Source of the DNA: Archangium gephyra
GTDB lineage: Bacteria > Myxococcota > Myxococcia > Myxococcales > Myxococcaceae
Direction: 5' to 3'
DNA length: 64,000 bases
NCBI RefSeq assembly: GCF_001027285.1
Contig: NZ_CP011509.1
Location: forward strand, 6,100,501-6,164,500
Positions 34,983 through 44,212 of this stretch are shown piece by piece. The notes under the pieces were generated by a model that was given only the letters and a program-made list of their open reading frames with translations, had not been told where the DNA came from and did no database searches. Position 1 is the first letter of the stretch. Every line of letters starts with the position of its first letter. Made by a program: the position numbers and the translations under genes.

Positions 34983-36083
34983 ATGGCCGCAGACGCCCTG
35001 TTCCGCCCCTTCACCCATAAGTCGCTGACGCTGAAGAACCGCATCGTCATGGCCCCCATGACGCGCTCGTTCTCTCCGGGTGGCGTTCCCACGCCCGACG
35101 TCGCGGCGTACTACCGCCGCAGGGCCGAGGGCGACGTGGGCCTCATCCTCTCGGAGGGGACGGTGGTGAAGCGTCCCTCGGCCAAGAACGACCCCAACGT
35201 GCCCGACTTCCATGGCGAGCAGGCGCTGGCGGGCTGGAAGCGCGTCATCGACGAGGTGCACGCCGCGGGCGGGAAGATGGGCCCCCAGCTCTGGCACGTG
35301 GGCTCGGCGCGCAATCCCATGACCACCTGGGTCGCGCCGCCTCCGGTGGACGCTCCCTCCGGCCTGTCCTCTCCGGGCAAGAAGTTCACCGAGCCGATGA
35401 CGGACGAGGCCATCGCCGACACCATCGCGGCCTTTGGCCAGGCGGCGGCGGACGCGAAGCGGCTGGGCTTCGACGTGATCGAGATCCACGGCGCGCACGG
35501 CTATCTGATCGACCAGTTCTTCTGGTCCGGCACGAACGTGCGGACCGACGTTTACGGAGGCGCCACCATCGCCGAGCGCGCCCGTTTCGGCGCCGAGGTG
35601 GTGAAGTCCATCCGCGCGGCGGTGGGCAAGGACATGGCCATCATCCTGCGCCTGTCGCAGTGGAAGCAGCAGGACTTCGCCGTCAAGCTCGCCCAGACGC
35701 CGAAGGAGATGGAGTCCTGGCTCACGCCGCTGGTCGAGGCGGGGACGGACATCCTGCACTGCTCGCAGCGGCGGTTCTGGGAGCCCGAGTTCGAGGGCTC
35801 GGAGCTCAACTTCGCGGGGTGGGCCAAGAAGCTCACCGGCAAGCCGACGATCACGGTGGGCTCGGTGGGGCTGAGCGGTGAGTTCACGGCGGCCTTCCGG
35901 GGCGAGAGCTCCAAGCCCGCGTCGCTCGACAACCTGCTGCGCCGTCTGGAGCGGGAGGAGTTCGATCTCGTGGCGGTGGGCCGCGCGCTCCTGTCCGATG
36001 CGCAGTGGGCCCGGAAGGTGCGTGAGGATCGCCACGACGAGCTGCAGGACTTCCACAAGGAGGCGCTCGCCAAATTGGCGTGA
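34983..36083 (+). CDS. NADH:flavin oxidoreductase (Old Yellow Enzyme family)
   Basis: 366 residues, FMN-dependent TIM barrel with family signatures: PFTHKSLTLKNRIVMAPMTR at the N terminus, QLWHVGSA, FDVIEIHGAHGYLIDQFFW and RTDVYGGATIAERARF. These cytosolic enzymes reduce activated C=C bonds of enones and related compounds with NAD(P)H. The HGAHGYL motif carries the substrate-binding His-Asn/His pair. The gene appears monocistronic; the region from 34703 to 34982 is shared with the divergent coiled-coil membrane gene and shows no other frame. No regulator gene adjoins it, so the physiological substrate is not indicated. Confidence 0.92.
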   Translation: MAADALFRPFTHKSLTLKNRIVMAPMTRSFSPGGVPTPDVAAYYRRRAEGDVGLILSEGTVVKRPSAKNDPNVPDFHGEQALAGWKRVIDEVHAAGGKMGPQLWHVGSARNPMTTWVAPPPVDAPSGLSSPGKKFTEPMTDEAIADTIAAFGQAAADAKRLGFDVIEIHGAHGYLIDQFFWSGTNVRTDVYGGATIAERARFGAEVVKSIRAAVGKDMAIILRLSQWKQQDFAVKLAQTPKEMESWLTPLVEAGTDILHCSQRRFWEPEFEGSELNFAGWAKKLTGKPTITVGSVGLSGEFTAAFRGESSKPASLDNLLRRLEREEFDLVAVGRALLSDAQWARKVREDRHDELQDFHKEALAKLA

Positions 36084-36115
36084 GGGGCGAGGGCAGGGGC
36101 CCGGCTCGTCGTGCG

Positions 36116-36883
36116 TCAGCGCAGCCAGGCGAACGCGCGCTCGAGCTGGGCCATCGCATCATCGAGGTAGAAGCGGCCGTGAGCGAAGAGCACCCGGCGA
36201 GGCTGCCATTGCAGGATTCGCTGGTAGCAGGCACGCGCTTGCGGTTTCCGGCCCCAGGACGTCACCTGCACCTCTCGCGGCGTTTGCCCTGGCCACAGGG
36301 TGTTGCCCAGCTCGAGCAGCCATCGCAAGCGGGGCCGGACACGCTCTCGTTCGAGCGCCATGACCAGATCCGTCAGGATCAGGGTCGAGGACGCTTCATG
36401 GAAGAACACGACCTCTTCCATGAAGCGACTGCCTCGGAAGACGAGCTGTTCGATGTCCTGCGTCCATGACGAGGGCGCGTCGTCGCCGAGCTCGGCATCG
36501 AACGTGACATCGATCTTCCGCGAGCGTGCACGCTCACGAACTCCCGGAGATGCCCAGGCCGTCGCACGCGGGTAGCGTTCCTTCCAGGCCGGGATGGCCG
36601 CGTAATGGAACTTGTTCGGCGAGACGAGATGCTCGACGGGCCCGAGCGCATCGATCTCCGCGAACAGTTCTGGCGTTGGAGCCGTGGGCGACCAGATCCA
36701 CAAGCCGCCCGAGCGCAGCCGGATGATCGCCATGCGCGTTGGAAATGGCAGTGAGACCGGGCCAACGCTCATCTTGATGACGGGCCCATCGACCCACCAG
36801 ATCCCCTCGGAGAGCGGCTTGAGCGTCGAGAGCGGAGCGTAGGGAAGTATCCCGTCGCACCATTCGAGGGGAGGGGAAGACAT
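36116..36883 (-). CDS. DUF4336-family metallo-beta-lactamase-like protein
   Basis: 255 residues without signal peptide. The order of blocks (MAIIRLRSGGLWIWSPTAPT, VEHLVSPNKFHYAAIPAWKE, FHEASSTLILTDLVMAL, VLFAHGRFYLDDAMAQLERA) is that of DUF4336 proteins, distant metallo-beta-lactamase relatives. NKFHYAA and AHGRFYLDD hold the conserved His residues, but the canonical HxHxDH metal motif is absent, as is usual for the family. Role unknown, presumed cytosolic. It lies 11 bases from the start side of the following lipoprotein gene on the same strand, so the two are probably co-transcribed from upstream of 37671. Confidence 0.8.
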   Translation of the reverse strand: MSSPPLEWCDGILPYAPLSTLKPLSEGIWWVDGPVIKMSVGPVSLPFPTRMAIIRLRSGGLWIWSPTAPTPELFAEIDALGPVEHLVSPNKFHYAAIPAWKERYPRATAWASPGVRERARSRKIDVTFDAELGDDAPSSWTQDIEQLVFRGSRFMEEVVFFHEASSTLILTDLVMALERERVRPRLRWLLELGNTLWPGQTPREVQVTSWGRKPQARACYQRILQWQPRRVLFAHGRFYLDDAMAQLERAFAWLR

Positions 36884-36894
36884 GGCCTTGCCTT

Positions 36895-37671
36895 CTACCG
36901 CCGGGCCACGGCCGCGGGCCTGGAAGCGGACTTGGATTCGGGCAGCACGGAGCCATAGGAGGCGAAGAGCTGTCCGGTGAGCACGGGCATCTTCCCGGGC
37001 CCGGGTACCCGCAGCATGTCGTTGAGCACCTCGCCCGTACGCGGATCCCTCCGCAGGCCCGGCTTCGCGAGGTTCATCCGGTAGCGCACCACGCCCCGCT
37101 TCACCCGGTGGATGACGACGACGGTGCCATCGCTGGCGACCTCGTCCACCAGCCCCACGTGGGTCAGCCCGTCGTTGCGGCGCCCATCGCGGTTCTGGTC
37201 ATACGTCTCCCGGAAGAACACCAGGTCTCCCGGCTTCGGCTTGCCCCGGGTGAACACGCGGCCATGGTCCCGCGCGTAGCGGTAGAGCGCGGTGACGCCG
37301 TTGTCCCCAGCCACCCCGGAGCCACGGAAGGAGACCCCGGCCCGCGCATACACGCCCTCGACGAAGCCGGTGCAGTCATCCGGCCACATGCGCCCGGCGA
37401 CCTTCACCTTGCGGCTGCCCACGAGCTCCCGCGCCGTGGCGAGCACGTCCTCGCGGCGGGCGGTCGGAGGGGGAGGGCGCACCTGCTTGCGGGGGGCAGG
37501 CGAGGAGGCGGGTGCGGCGGCGACCACGCTCAGCGGCGCCTTGGGCGCGGCGGCGGGCGTCAGCGGGCTGTAGCGGTAGCTCGCGGCGAGCACGCTCCCT
37601 CCCATGGGCCTGCCCGTGGCGGCACATCCGGTCATCACCAGCAGTCCGGCGAGCAGCACGCAGAGCCTCAT
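36895..37671 (-). CDS. lipoprotein with CHAP/NlpC-P60-like cell-wall hydrolase domain
   Basis: ATG 37671 is preceded by GGGAGG and starts a lipoprotein signal peptide (MRLCVLLAGLLVMTGC). A Pro/Ala linker leads to a cysteine peptidase-like domain: DDCTGFVEGVYARAGVSF with the nucleophile Cys, KPGDLVFFRE, and DGLTHVGLVDEVA with the His, then VIHRVKRGVV. This is the Cys-His layout of NlpC/P60 and CHAP peptidoglycan endopeptidases or amidases. Predicted attached to the outer or inner membrane in the periplasm. 258 residues. Probably first gene of a two-gene unit with the DUF4336 gene. Confidence 0.83.
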   Translation of the reverse strand: MRLCVLLAGLLVMTGCAATGRPMGGSVLAASYRYSPLTPAAAPKAPLSVVAAAPASSPAPRKQVRPPPPTARREDVLATARELVGSRKVKVAGRMWPDDCTGFVEGVYARAGVSFRGSGVAGDNGVTALYRYARDHGRVFTRGKPKPGDLVFFRETYDQNRDGRRNDGLTHVGLVDEVASDGTVVVIHRVKRGVVRYRMNLAKPGLRRDPRTGEVLNDMLRVPGPGKMPVLTGQLFASYGSVLPESKSASRPAAVARR

Positions 37672-37805
37672 GTCGCGACCTCCCTGTAGCGAGTCCACGC
37701 CCGGATGGTCGGGCGGACAGAGGGTGTCGTCAAAAAACCTACCCAGCCAGGCGAGCGAGAAAGCCCGGTTTTTTCACCCGGAGACGTGGTGGTAATCCTG
37801 GGGTG

Positions 37806-39494
37806 ATGCGCAAGCTCCGAGCCCTCTCCCTGCTGTTGTTGCTGACCGGCTGTGGCGCGCCCCGGGCGTACCAGCGGGCGCGGGACGCCGACACGCTGGA
37901 GGCGTACCGCGCGTTCCTGCGCGAGTACCCCGTGGGAGACGACGCCGAGGCCGTCGAGGCGCGCGTCACCGAGCTGGAGTTCGAGGAGGCCTCGAAGCTG
38001 CACACGGTGCTGGCCTACAAGCGTTTCCTGGAGGCGAACCCGGAGGCCCCCCAGGCGCGGGCGGCGCGGGCGCTGCTGGAGGGCCTGCGCTTCAACGCGG
38101 CGAAGGAGGTGGGGACGGCGGCGGCACTGCGGCAGTTCCTGCGGGACCATCCGGACGGGGCGCAGCGCGAGGAGGCGCAGCGGCTCCTGAGGGAAGCGGA
38201 GCTGAAGGAGCTGTCCACGACGAAGGACACGCAGCAGTTGCGCGAGTACCTGCGCGAGTCGCCGGAGGATCCGCGCCGGCTGCAGGTGGAGTCGCGGCTG
38301 GACGACGAGAGCTTCGCGCGGGCGGAGACGGCGGGGGCGGGGCAGCTCTTCGCGTACCTGCGGGACTTCCAGTCGGGGCGCTACCGTGAGCAGGCGAAGG
38401 TGAAGCTGCTGGAGCTGGAGGTGGAGGGGCTGCTCGTCTCGGGGCTGTTGGAGGAGGCGGAGGCGCGCGTGGCGGGGCACCCGCTGGGGGTGAAGCTGAA
38501 GGACTTCCCGGCGCGTCTGGCCCGGGCGCGTGCCGAGCGCGGGGTGCTGCGGAGCACCGAGCCCCTGGCCCAGTCCGCGCAGGTGGGGCACTACCTGCGG
38601 AGCCTCGAGGATCTGCGGGCCGCGCTGGTGTCGCCGGACCCGATGGACCGGTGGCAGGCGGCGGAGGAGCTGGGCCAGCACGTGTCGGTGAAGGCCGTGG
38701 ACCCCTTGCTGGAGGTCTTCCGCGCGGGGCGCAATCCGCTCGTCCGGCAGCGGGCGCTGGACAGCTTGCGGACGGTGCTGAGCGCGCTGCCCAGGCCGGT
38801 GGCGGACTACGAGGTGGCGGTGCGGCTGGAGTCGCTGCGCGAGAAGGCGGGCAGCCCGGAGCTGTACCTGTCCATGGCGGCGCTGTTGGACCTGTCCGGC
38901 CGGCTGGGCGAGGCGGCCACCGAGTACCAGCGGGCCTTCGTGCCGGAGGATCCGGATCCGGTGGTGTTGCGGCGCTGGGTGCAGCTGCGCGAGGAGCGGC
39001 GCCAGTCCTTCTCGGCGGCGGTGGCGGCGCGGCAGCTGGCGGTGTGGGCGCTGCGGGTGGCGCGCGAGGAGTCCATCTCTCCCGAGGGCAACGTGCCCCT
39101 GGCGGCGGCGCGGCAGCTGTGCGCGGCGGTGCACAACGCGCGCATCGCGTCGGAGGCGATCGCCCGGGCCCGGAAGACGAACACCGAGTTCCCCGAGGAC
39201 CTGGACGGCTTCGCGGTGACGGCCGCGGAGGCGCTGAAGTTGTCGGAGGCGCGGCTGGCGGACGCGGAGCTGCTGCTGCGCGAGCGCTCGCCCGGGGCGC
39301 GCACCTGTGGGGACGACGCGGTGCGTGAGCGCCTGGAGAGCGCCGTGTCCGAGCGCCGCGAGGCCCTGCGCGCGGTGGGCGCGAAGCTGCCGAAGCTGGC
39401 GCCGCTGCTGCTCGAGCTGGCCCGGCAGCGGGATCCCTCTCCGGAGATCCGCGCCGAGGCCGCCGCCCGGCTCACGGCGCTCCAGACCCACTGA
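37806..39494 (+). CDS. HEAT/TPR-repeat lipoprotein
   Basis: ATG 37806 starts a lipoprotein signal peptide (MRKLRALSLLLLLTGC, Cys16); an open frame further upstream lacks one. The 562-residue product is a solenoid of helical pairs: short tetratricopeptide- or Sel1-like units about 25-210 with the repeated form xxxxYRAFLREYPVGDDAEAV, EKRFLEANPEAPQA and LRQFLRDHPDGAQREEA. HEAT-like units come later (RWQAAEELGQHVSVKAVDPLLEVF, NPLVRQRALDSLRTVL). No catalytic motif. Likely a periplasmic scaffold. The gene stands alone between divergent and convergent neighbours; the helicase gene follows after 70 bases. Confidence 0.75.
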   Translation: MRKLRALSLLLLLTGCGAPRAYQRARDADTLEAYRAFLREYPVGDDAEAVEARVTELEFEEASKLHTVLAYKRFLEANPEAPQARAARALLEGLRFNAAKEVGTAAALRQFLRDHPDGAQREEAQRLLREAELKELSTTKDTQQLREYLRESPEDPRRLQVESRLDDESFARAETAGAGQLFAYLRDFQSGRYREQAKVKLLELEVEGLLVSGLLEEAEARVAGHPLGVKLKDFPARLARARAERGVLRSTEPLAQSAQVGHYLRSLEDLRAALVSPDPMDRWQAAEELGQHVSVKAVDPLLEVFRAGRNPLVRQRALDSLRTVLSALPRPVADYEVAVRLESLREKAGSPELYLSMAALLDLSGRLGEAATEYQRAFVPEDPDPVVLRRWVQLREERRQSFSAAVAARQLAVWALRVAREESISPEGNVPLAAARQLCAAVHNARIASEAIARARKTNTEFPEDLDGFAVTAAEALKLSEARLADAELLLRERSPGARTCGDDAVRERLESAVSERREALRAVGAKLPKLAPLLLELARQRDPSPEIRAEAAARLTALQTH

Positions 39495-39564
39495 ACAGGT
39501 ATTCTCCCCCAGGGGAGACCCATCCGATCCGACAGGTCAGACCGACCAGTAGAGTGAGTCGTGC

Positions 39565-41592
39565 ATGGCCACCCGCACGTACACGCTGAAGGCCGCGACG
39601 GCGACTCCCGCGCCGCGGATCGACTATGAGCGGCTGCTCAACGAGGAGCAGCTGCTGGCGGTGGAGGCAGGGGAGGGGCCCGTCCTGGTCATCGCTGGAG
39701 CGGGCTCGGGCAAGACGCGCACGCTGACGTTCCGGGTGGCGCGGCTGCTGGAGCGGGGCATCCCTCCCGAGGGCGTGCTGCTGCTCACCTTCACCAACAG
39801 GGCCGCGCGGGAGATGACGCGGCGGGTGGAGGAGCTGGCCGGGGCCTTCGCGGACGTGCGCCAGTTGCTGAGCGGCACCTTCCACCACGCGGCGCACGTG
39901 CTGCTGCGCCAGCACGCGGGGGCCATCGGCTTCTCGCGCGACTTCACGGTGCTGGATCGCGAGGATGCGCGCGACCTGATGTCCTCGTGCATCGCCGAGC
40001 GCAAGCTGCCCCGCGAGCGGCGCTTCCCCAAGGCCGAGGTGGTGTTGGATCTGGTCTCCATGGCCGCCAACCTGCAACTGTCGGTGGCCGAGGTGCTGGT
40101 GGAGCGCCGGCCGCAGTTCCTCCCCGTGGCCGAGGACGTGCTCGCGGTGGCCCGCCGCTTCGCCGAGCGCAAGGGCCGCATGCACCTGATGGACTTCGAT
40201 GATCTGCTGGTGATGCTCAAGCGGCTGCTCGTCGACAACCCCATCATCCGCGAGCAGCTCGTGGACCGCTTCCATTGCGTGCTGGTGGACGAGTACCAGG
40301 ACACCAACCGGTTGCAGGGCGAGCTCGTGGATCTGCTCGCCGGCGAGCGCCGCAACCTCACCGCGGTGGGCGACGACTGCCAGTCCATCTACAGCTTCCG
40401 GGGCGCGGACTTCACCAACATCATCGACTTCCCCAAGCGCTACCCGGGCTGCGGCATCTACCCGCTCACCCGCAACTACCGCTCCACGCCGGAGATCCTC
40501 CGGTTGGCCAACGCTTCCATCTCGCTCAACCAGCGCCAGTTCTCCAAGCAGCTCATCTCCTCGCGGCCCCCGGGGGCGGTGCCGGTGCTCGCGTGCACCC
40601 TGGACCTGGATCAGCAGGCCGCCTTCGTGGCCCAGCGGGTGCTGGAGCTGCGCGACGGGGGCATGCCCCTGGAGCAGATGGCGGTGCTGTACCGCGCCCA
40701 CAGCCACTCCATCGAGCTGCAACTGGAGCTGGTCCGCCGGGGCATCCCCTTCCGGGTGCGCTCGGGCGTGCGCTTCTTCGAGCAGATCCACGTGAAGGAC
40801 GTGCTCGCCCACCTGCGGCTGGTGGGCAATCAGCGGGACGAGCTGGCCCTCAAGCGCATCGTCAAGCTGGTGCCCGGCATCGGTCCGGCCAAGGCCGAGG
40901 CCCTCTGGGAGGCATTGCTCGCCCTGCCGCCGGAGCTGTCGCTCGTGGAGGGCCTGGCCCGCCCCGAGGTCCAGGCCGAGGTGCCCCGCAAGGCCGCCGC
41001 GGGCTTCGCCCGGCTGATCCAGCTCCTGGAGCGGTTGGGAGCCCCTGGGTCAAATATGACACCGGGGCAGATGATCCAGGACGTGCTGGCGGGAGGCTAC
41101 GGCGAGTACCTGCGGACGGAGTTCCCGGAAGAGGAGCGGCGCGAGGACGACATCCGCCGGCTGGCGGAGTTCGCCGCGCGCTTCGAGGAGCTGCCGCGTT
41201 TCCTGTCGGAGATCGCGCTGGTGGCCGAATTCTCGGCCCGTGAGGCGACGGGAGAGCCGCCGGCCGAGAGCCTCACGCTGTCCACGGTGCACCAGTCCAA
41301 GGGCCTGGAATGGCAGGCGGTTTTCGTCATCTCGCTGGCCGAGGGCCGTTTCCCCTTTCCCGGAGCCGTCAGCACACCGGACGAGGAGGAAGAGGAGCGC
41401 CGGCTCTTCTACGTGGCGGCCACTCGCGCCAAGGATGAGCTGGCGTTGTGCTACCCGATCTCCGCGGTCCTGCGAGGAGGCGAGCGGGCGGTCCTCCGCC
41501 TTTCCCGCTTCGTCGAGGAGCTACCGGTAGGCGAGGAGGCGCCCTACGACCGGCTGATCGTGGAGACGAGAACTGCGCAACCCGGCTCCTGA
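39565..41592 (+). CDS. UvrD/Rep-family superfamily-1 DNA helicase
   Basis: 675 residues with all main SF1A helicase motifs: Walker A AGAGSGKTRTLTFRV, motif Ia LLTFTNRAAREM, motif II LVDEYQDTN, motif III GDDCQSIYSFRGADF, motif IV LTRNYRSTPEILRL, motif V VHQSKGLEWQAVF and motif VI ERRLFYVAATRAKDEL. These proteins use ATP to move 3'-5' on single-stranded DNA in repair and replication restart. It is shorter than E. coli UvrD (720) and its C-terminal tail after motif VI is short. It stands alone, 24 bases before the Hsp70-like gene, and has GAGTGAG upstream of its ATG as a weak ribosome site. Confidence 0.93.
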   Translation: MATRTYTLKAATATPAPRIDYERLLNEEQLLAVEAGEGPVLVIAGAGSGKTRTLTFRVARLLERGIPPEGVLLLTFTNRAAREMTRRVEELAGAFADVRQLLSGTFHHAAHVLLRQHAGAIGFSRDFTVLDREDARDLMSSCIAERKLPRERRFPKAEVVLDLVSMAANLQLSVAEVLVERRPQFLPVAEDVLAVARRFAERKGRMHLMDFDDLLVMLKRLLVDNPIIREQLVDRFHCVLVDEYQDTNRLQGELVDLLAGERRNLTAVGDDCQSIYSFRGADFTNIIDFPKRYPGCGIYPLTRNYRSTPEILRLANASISLNQRQFSKQLISSRPPGAVPVLACTLDLDQQAAFVAQRVLELRDGGMPLEQMAVLYRAHSHSIELQLELVRRGIPFRVRSGVRFFEQIHVKDVLAHLRLVGNQRDELALKRIVKLVPGIGPAKAEALWEALLALPPELSLVEGLARPEVQAEVPRKAAAGFARLIQLLERLGAPGSNMTPGQMIQDVLAGGYGEYLRTEFPEEERREDDIRRLAEFAARFEELPRFLSEIALVAEFSAREATGEPPAESLTLSTVHQSKGLEWQAVFVISLAEGRFPFPGAVSTPDEEEEERRLFYVAATRAKDELALCYPISAVLRGGERAVLRLSRFVEELPVGEEAPYDRLIVETRTAQPGS

Positions 41593-41616
41593 CGTGATAC
41601 AGAGTGGTACTCCACC

Positions 41617-43245
41617 ATGGCGGACAGACCTCGCATCATCGGGATTGATCTGGGAACGACCAACACACTGGTCGCGTCCGTGAAGAACCGCATCCCGAAG
41701 ATCGTCCCCACGGACCGTGGAAACCTGATCCTTCCCTCGGTGGTGGCGCTCTCCGGCAAGGGCGAGCTGTTGGTGGGTGGTGTGGCCAAGGATCAGATGG
41801 TCACCAACCCCAAGAACACGCTCTACGGGACCAAGCGCCTCATCGGCCGCAAGTACCAGTCGAAGGTCGTCGATGACCTGAAGGGTTACTTCAAGTACGA
41901 CATCGTCGAGGCTCCGGACGGTGACGCGGCGGTGACCCTGGGCGGGCGCATGTACACGCTGCCCGAGGTCTCCAGCTTCATCCTCAAGCAGCTCAAGACG
42001 ATCGCCGAGCAGTTCCTGGGCGGCCCCATCGACGAGGCCGTCATCTCCGTGCCGGCGTACTACACGGACAGCCAGCGCCAGGCGGTGAAGGAGGCCGGCA
42101 AGCTCGCGGGCTTCAACGTCAAGCGCATCGTCAACGAGCCCACCGCGGCGGCGCTCGCCTACGGCTTCAACCGCGGGTTGGATCAGAAGATCCTCGTGTA
42201 CGACCTGGGCGGTGGCACCTTCGACGTCTCGGTGCTGCACCTGACGGGCAACGTCTTCGAGGTGCTGGCCACCGGCGGTGACACCTTCCTGGGCGGTGTC
42301 GACTTCGACAACCGGGTGATGGACTACGTGCTCGAGAAGTTCTGGGAGGAGACCAAGGTCGACCTCTCGCAGAGCCCCATCGCCATGCAGCGCATCAAGA
42401 ACGCGGCCGAGGCGGCGAAGATCGATCTGACGCTCATCCCCAACGTGGTCATCGACTTGCCCTACATCGAGGAGCGCAAGGGCAAGCCGTTGGATCTGCG
42501 GATTCCCCTGACGCGCGAGAACCTCAACGCGCTCACCATGGATCTGGTGGATCGCACGTTCGAGATCTGCGACCGGGTGCTGGCGGAGAAGGGCATCAAC
42601 CGCTCGGAGATCGACGAGATCATCCTGGTGGGCGGGCAGAGCCGCATGCCGCTGGTGCAGCAGCGGATTCAGGAGCACTTCGGCAAGCCGGCGCGCAAGG
42701 GCGTGCACCCGGACGAGTGCGTGGCCCTGGGCGCCGCGCTGCTGGCGGACTCGCTGGGCACCATCGACTCGGTGACGCTGCTGGACGCGGTGTCCATGCC
42801 CATCGGCTACGCGCTGCCCAACGGGCGCGTGCGCCGGGTCATCGAGAAGAACTCCATCATCCCGCTGGTGAAGAGCTTCCGGCTGCCTCCTCCCAAGGAT
42901 CCGGGCTCGCCCTTCATCGAGATGGACATCTTCCAGGGCGACAGCGACCTGATGGTGGACAACGAGTACCTGGGCACGCTTCGGGTGCCGGCGGAGTCGG
43001 CGGGGCGGAAGATCGACTTCCGGCTCAACGAGGAGTGCCTGCTGCAGGTCATGGTCGAGGAGCCGGGCGGCCCCCGGCGGATCGAGCTGGCCACGCGGGA
43101 CACGCCCGAGCTGCTCAAGAAGGAGTTGGCGCGGGTGGCCGAGGAGCGGGCCCAGAAGGCCGAGCAGGCGGCGTCCACGCCGTCTTCCCACCAGGAGGGC
43201 AGCGGGCTGTTCTCCAAGGTCAAGAGCATCTTCCGTAGGGGGTAG
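41617..43245 (+). CDS. Hsp70/DnaK-like chaperone, short C terminus
   Basis: 542 residues. The nucleotide-binding domain is complete: [14 protein letters not shown] (phosphate 1), [12 protein letters not shown] (phosphate 2), [13 protein letters not shown] (connect 1) and [15 protein letters not shown] (adenosine). The substrate-binding beta domain follows, but the helical lid is very short, ending [17 protein letters not shown] with a basic tail rather than EEVD. Classical DnaK has about 610-640 residues, so this is one of the shortened paralogues common in myxobacteria, not the main DnaK; no grpE or dnaJ adjoins. It is followed at 8 bases by an SCP2-like gene, suggesting a dedicated client system. 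Confidence 0.9.
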   Translation: MADRPRIIGIDLGTTNTLVASVKNRIPKIVPTDRGNLILPSVVALSGKGELLVGGVAKDQMVTNPKNTLYGTKRLIGRKYQSKVVDDLKGYFKYDIVEAPDGDAAVTLGGRMYTLPEVSSFILKQLKTIAEQFLGGPIDEAVISVPAYYTDSQRQAVKEAGKLAGFNVKRIVNEPTAAALAYGFNRGLDQKILVYDLGGGTFDVSVLHLTGNVFEVLATGGDTFLGGVDFDNRVMDYVLEKFWEETKVDLSQSPIAMQRIKNAAEAAKIDLTLIPNVVIDLPYIEERKGKPLDLRIPLTRENLNALTMDLVDRTFEICDRVLAEKGINRSEIDEIILVGGQSRMPLVQQRIQEHFGKPARKGVHPDECVALGAALLADSLGTIDSVTLLDAVSMPIGYALPNGRVRRVIEKNSIIPLVKSFRLPPPKDPGSPFIEMDIFQGDSDLMVDNEYLGTLRVPAESAGRKIDFRLNEECLLQVMVEEPGGPRRIELATRDTPELLKKELARVAEERAQKAEQAASTPSSHQEGSGLFSKVKSIFRRG

Positions 43246-43253
43246 GCGGCGGC

Positions 43254-43679
43254 ATGGCCACGTTCCCGTCGAAGGAGTGGTGTGAGGAGGCGGTACGGCT
43301 GGTGAACGAGGATCCGGAGAGCTCGCTCGCCGCCCAGGGGTGGCAGGGAGAGATCGGGGTCATCGTCGACGCGGAGCCGGGCAAGCTGGCACGGGCCTTC
43401 GTGGCGCACCTGGTGCCGCGCGGCGGCCGTATCGAGAAGCTGCGCGTGCTGGATGATCCGGACGACCTGGATGAGCTGGATCCAGCCTACCTGGCGCGGG
43501 CGCCCTACACGGTGTGGAAGCAGCTGCTCCAGGGGAGCCTGGATCCCGTGGAGGCGGTGCTGCGGCGGCGCATCGCGGTGAAGGGAGACCTGCAGCAGCT
43601 CATCGAGCGCCTGCGGTTCAAGGGCATCGCGGATCGCGTCTTCACCGCGCTCAAGACGGAGTACGTGGACGGGCCCTGA
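43254..43679 (+). CDS. SCP2-like (sterol carrier) domain protein
   Basis: 141 residues filling a single domain. The pattern EWCEEAVRLVNEDPESSLAA, GEIGVIVDAEPGKL, DELDPAYLARAPYTVWKQLLQG, DPVEAVLRRRIAVKGDLQQLIERL matches bacterial SCP2/sterol-carrier-like proteins, with the characteristic YTVWKQLLQG and VKGD segments. The fold has a hydrophobic pocket for lipids or other ligands. It begins 8 bases after the Hsp70-like stop and is followed by a small coiled-coil gene, so the three are likely one operon. No signal peptide: cytosolic. The ligand is not indicated. Confidence 0.85.
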   Translation: MATFPSKEWCEEAVRLVNEDPESSLAAQGWQGEIGVIVDAEPGKLARAFVAHLVPRGGRIEKLRVLDDPDDLDELDPAYLARAPYTVWKQLLQGSLDPVEAVLRRRIAVKGDLQQLIERLRFKGIADRVFTALKTEYVDGP

Positions 43680-43702
43680 GGGCCCGCGGGGGGCAGCCAG
43701 CC

Positions 43703-43981
43703 ATGAGCATTCGCCGCAGTCTGAAGAAGCAGGCGCTGGGCGTGTCGCAGAAGGCGATGGAGAAGCTGCTGGCCGACGAGAAGCGGGCCATGGCGGTCGC
43801 CCAGGCGCTCGGCTCCGTGCAGCGGGGCAAGCAGGCGCTGGATCGCGGCCAGGAGGAGCTGATGCGGGCGCTGAGCTTCGCGACCCGAAGCGACTTCAAG
43901 GCCGTGGGCAAGAAGCTCTCCGGCCTCAAGCGCCGGCTGCGCGAGCTGGACGAGCGGCTGGAAGAAATCGCGCGCGAATAG
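43703..43981 (+). CDS. 92-residue basic coiled-coil protein
   Basis: The ATG at 43703 opens a highly helical, charged product: SIRRSLKKQALGVSQKAMEK, RGKQALDRGQEELMRALS and KLSGLKRRLRELDERLEEIA. Heptad-like spacing of Leu in the last 30 residues predicts a coiled coil; there are no Cys or aromatic-rich regions. It begins 23 bases after the SCP2-like stop. The unit is closed by the hairpin at 44002-44020. Family not recognised. Lipid- or granule-associated phasin-like helices are one possibility given the SCP2 neighbour, but this is speculative. Confidence 0.62.
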   Translation: MSIRRSLKKQALGVSQKAMEKLLADEKRAMAVAQALGSVQRGKQALDRGQEELMRALSFATRSDFKAVGKKLSGLKRRLRELDERLEEIARE

Positions 43982-43984
43982 CCG

Positions 43985-44020
43985 TTGACAGGGGACACGG
44001 CGGGTGGCATCTAGCCACCC
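43985..44020 (+). promoter_or_regulatory. possible tRNA promoter -35 box overlapping an inverted repeat
   Basis: TTGACA at 43985-43990 is a perfect -35 hexamer, followed 17 bases later by CATCTA as a poor -10. GGGTGGC (44002-44008) and GCCACCC (44014-44020) form a 7-bp hairpin over a 5-base loop between the operon and the first tRNA. It may end the upstream operon or control the tRNA pair; no T run follows. Confidence 0.4.
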
Positions 44021-44033
44021 GTCGCTTCGTCAG

Positions 44034-44105
44034 GGGCGCATAGCTCAGCGGTAGAGCACTGCCTTCACACGGCAGGGGTCCCAGGTTCGAATCCTGGTGC
44101 GCCCA
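44034..44105 (+). tRNA. tRNA-Val(CAC)
   Basis: 72 nucleotides folding into a complete cloverleaf: acceptor GGGCGCA pairs with TGCGCCC, D arm with AGCGGTAGA loop, anticodon stem CTGCC/GGCAG with loop TTCACAC (anticodon CAC, valine codon GTG), and T arm CCAGG-TTCGAAT-CCTGG. Discriminator A; CCA is not encoded. The first of two identical copies. Confidence 0.95.
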
Positions 44106-44133
44106 CTCCGACGACTTCCCGATGACCGCAATC

Positions 44134-44205
44134 GGGCGCATAGCTCAGCGGTAGAGCACTGCCTTCACACGGCAGGGGTCCCAGGTTCGAATCCTGGTGC
44201 GCCCA
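44134..44205 (+). tRNA. tRNA-Val(CAC), second identical copy
   Basis: Base-for-base the same 72-nt cloverleaf as the copy 28 bases upstream, with anticodon CAC and the same discriminator A. The linker differs, so the duplication is limited to the mature gene. A strong rho-independent terminator follows 8 bases later. Confidence 0.95.
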
Positions 44206-44212
44206 CACGACA

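Noticed and set aside
41617-43245. Assignment as the social-motility Hsp70 sglK
   Set aside because: Family match is only general Hsp70; no neighbour or motif distinguishes SglK.
43992-44013. Strong sigma-70 promoter for the tRNA pair
   Set aside because: The -35 is perfect but CATCTA is a poor -10; kept only as a low-confidence regulatory feature.
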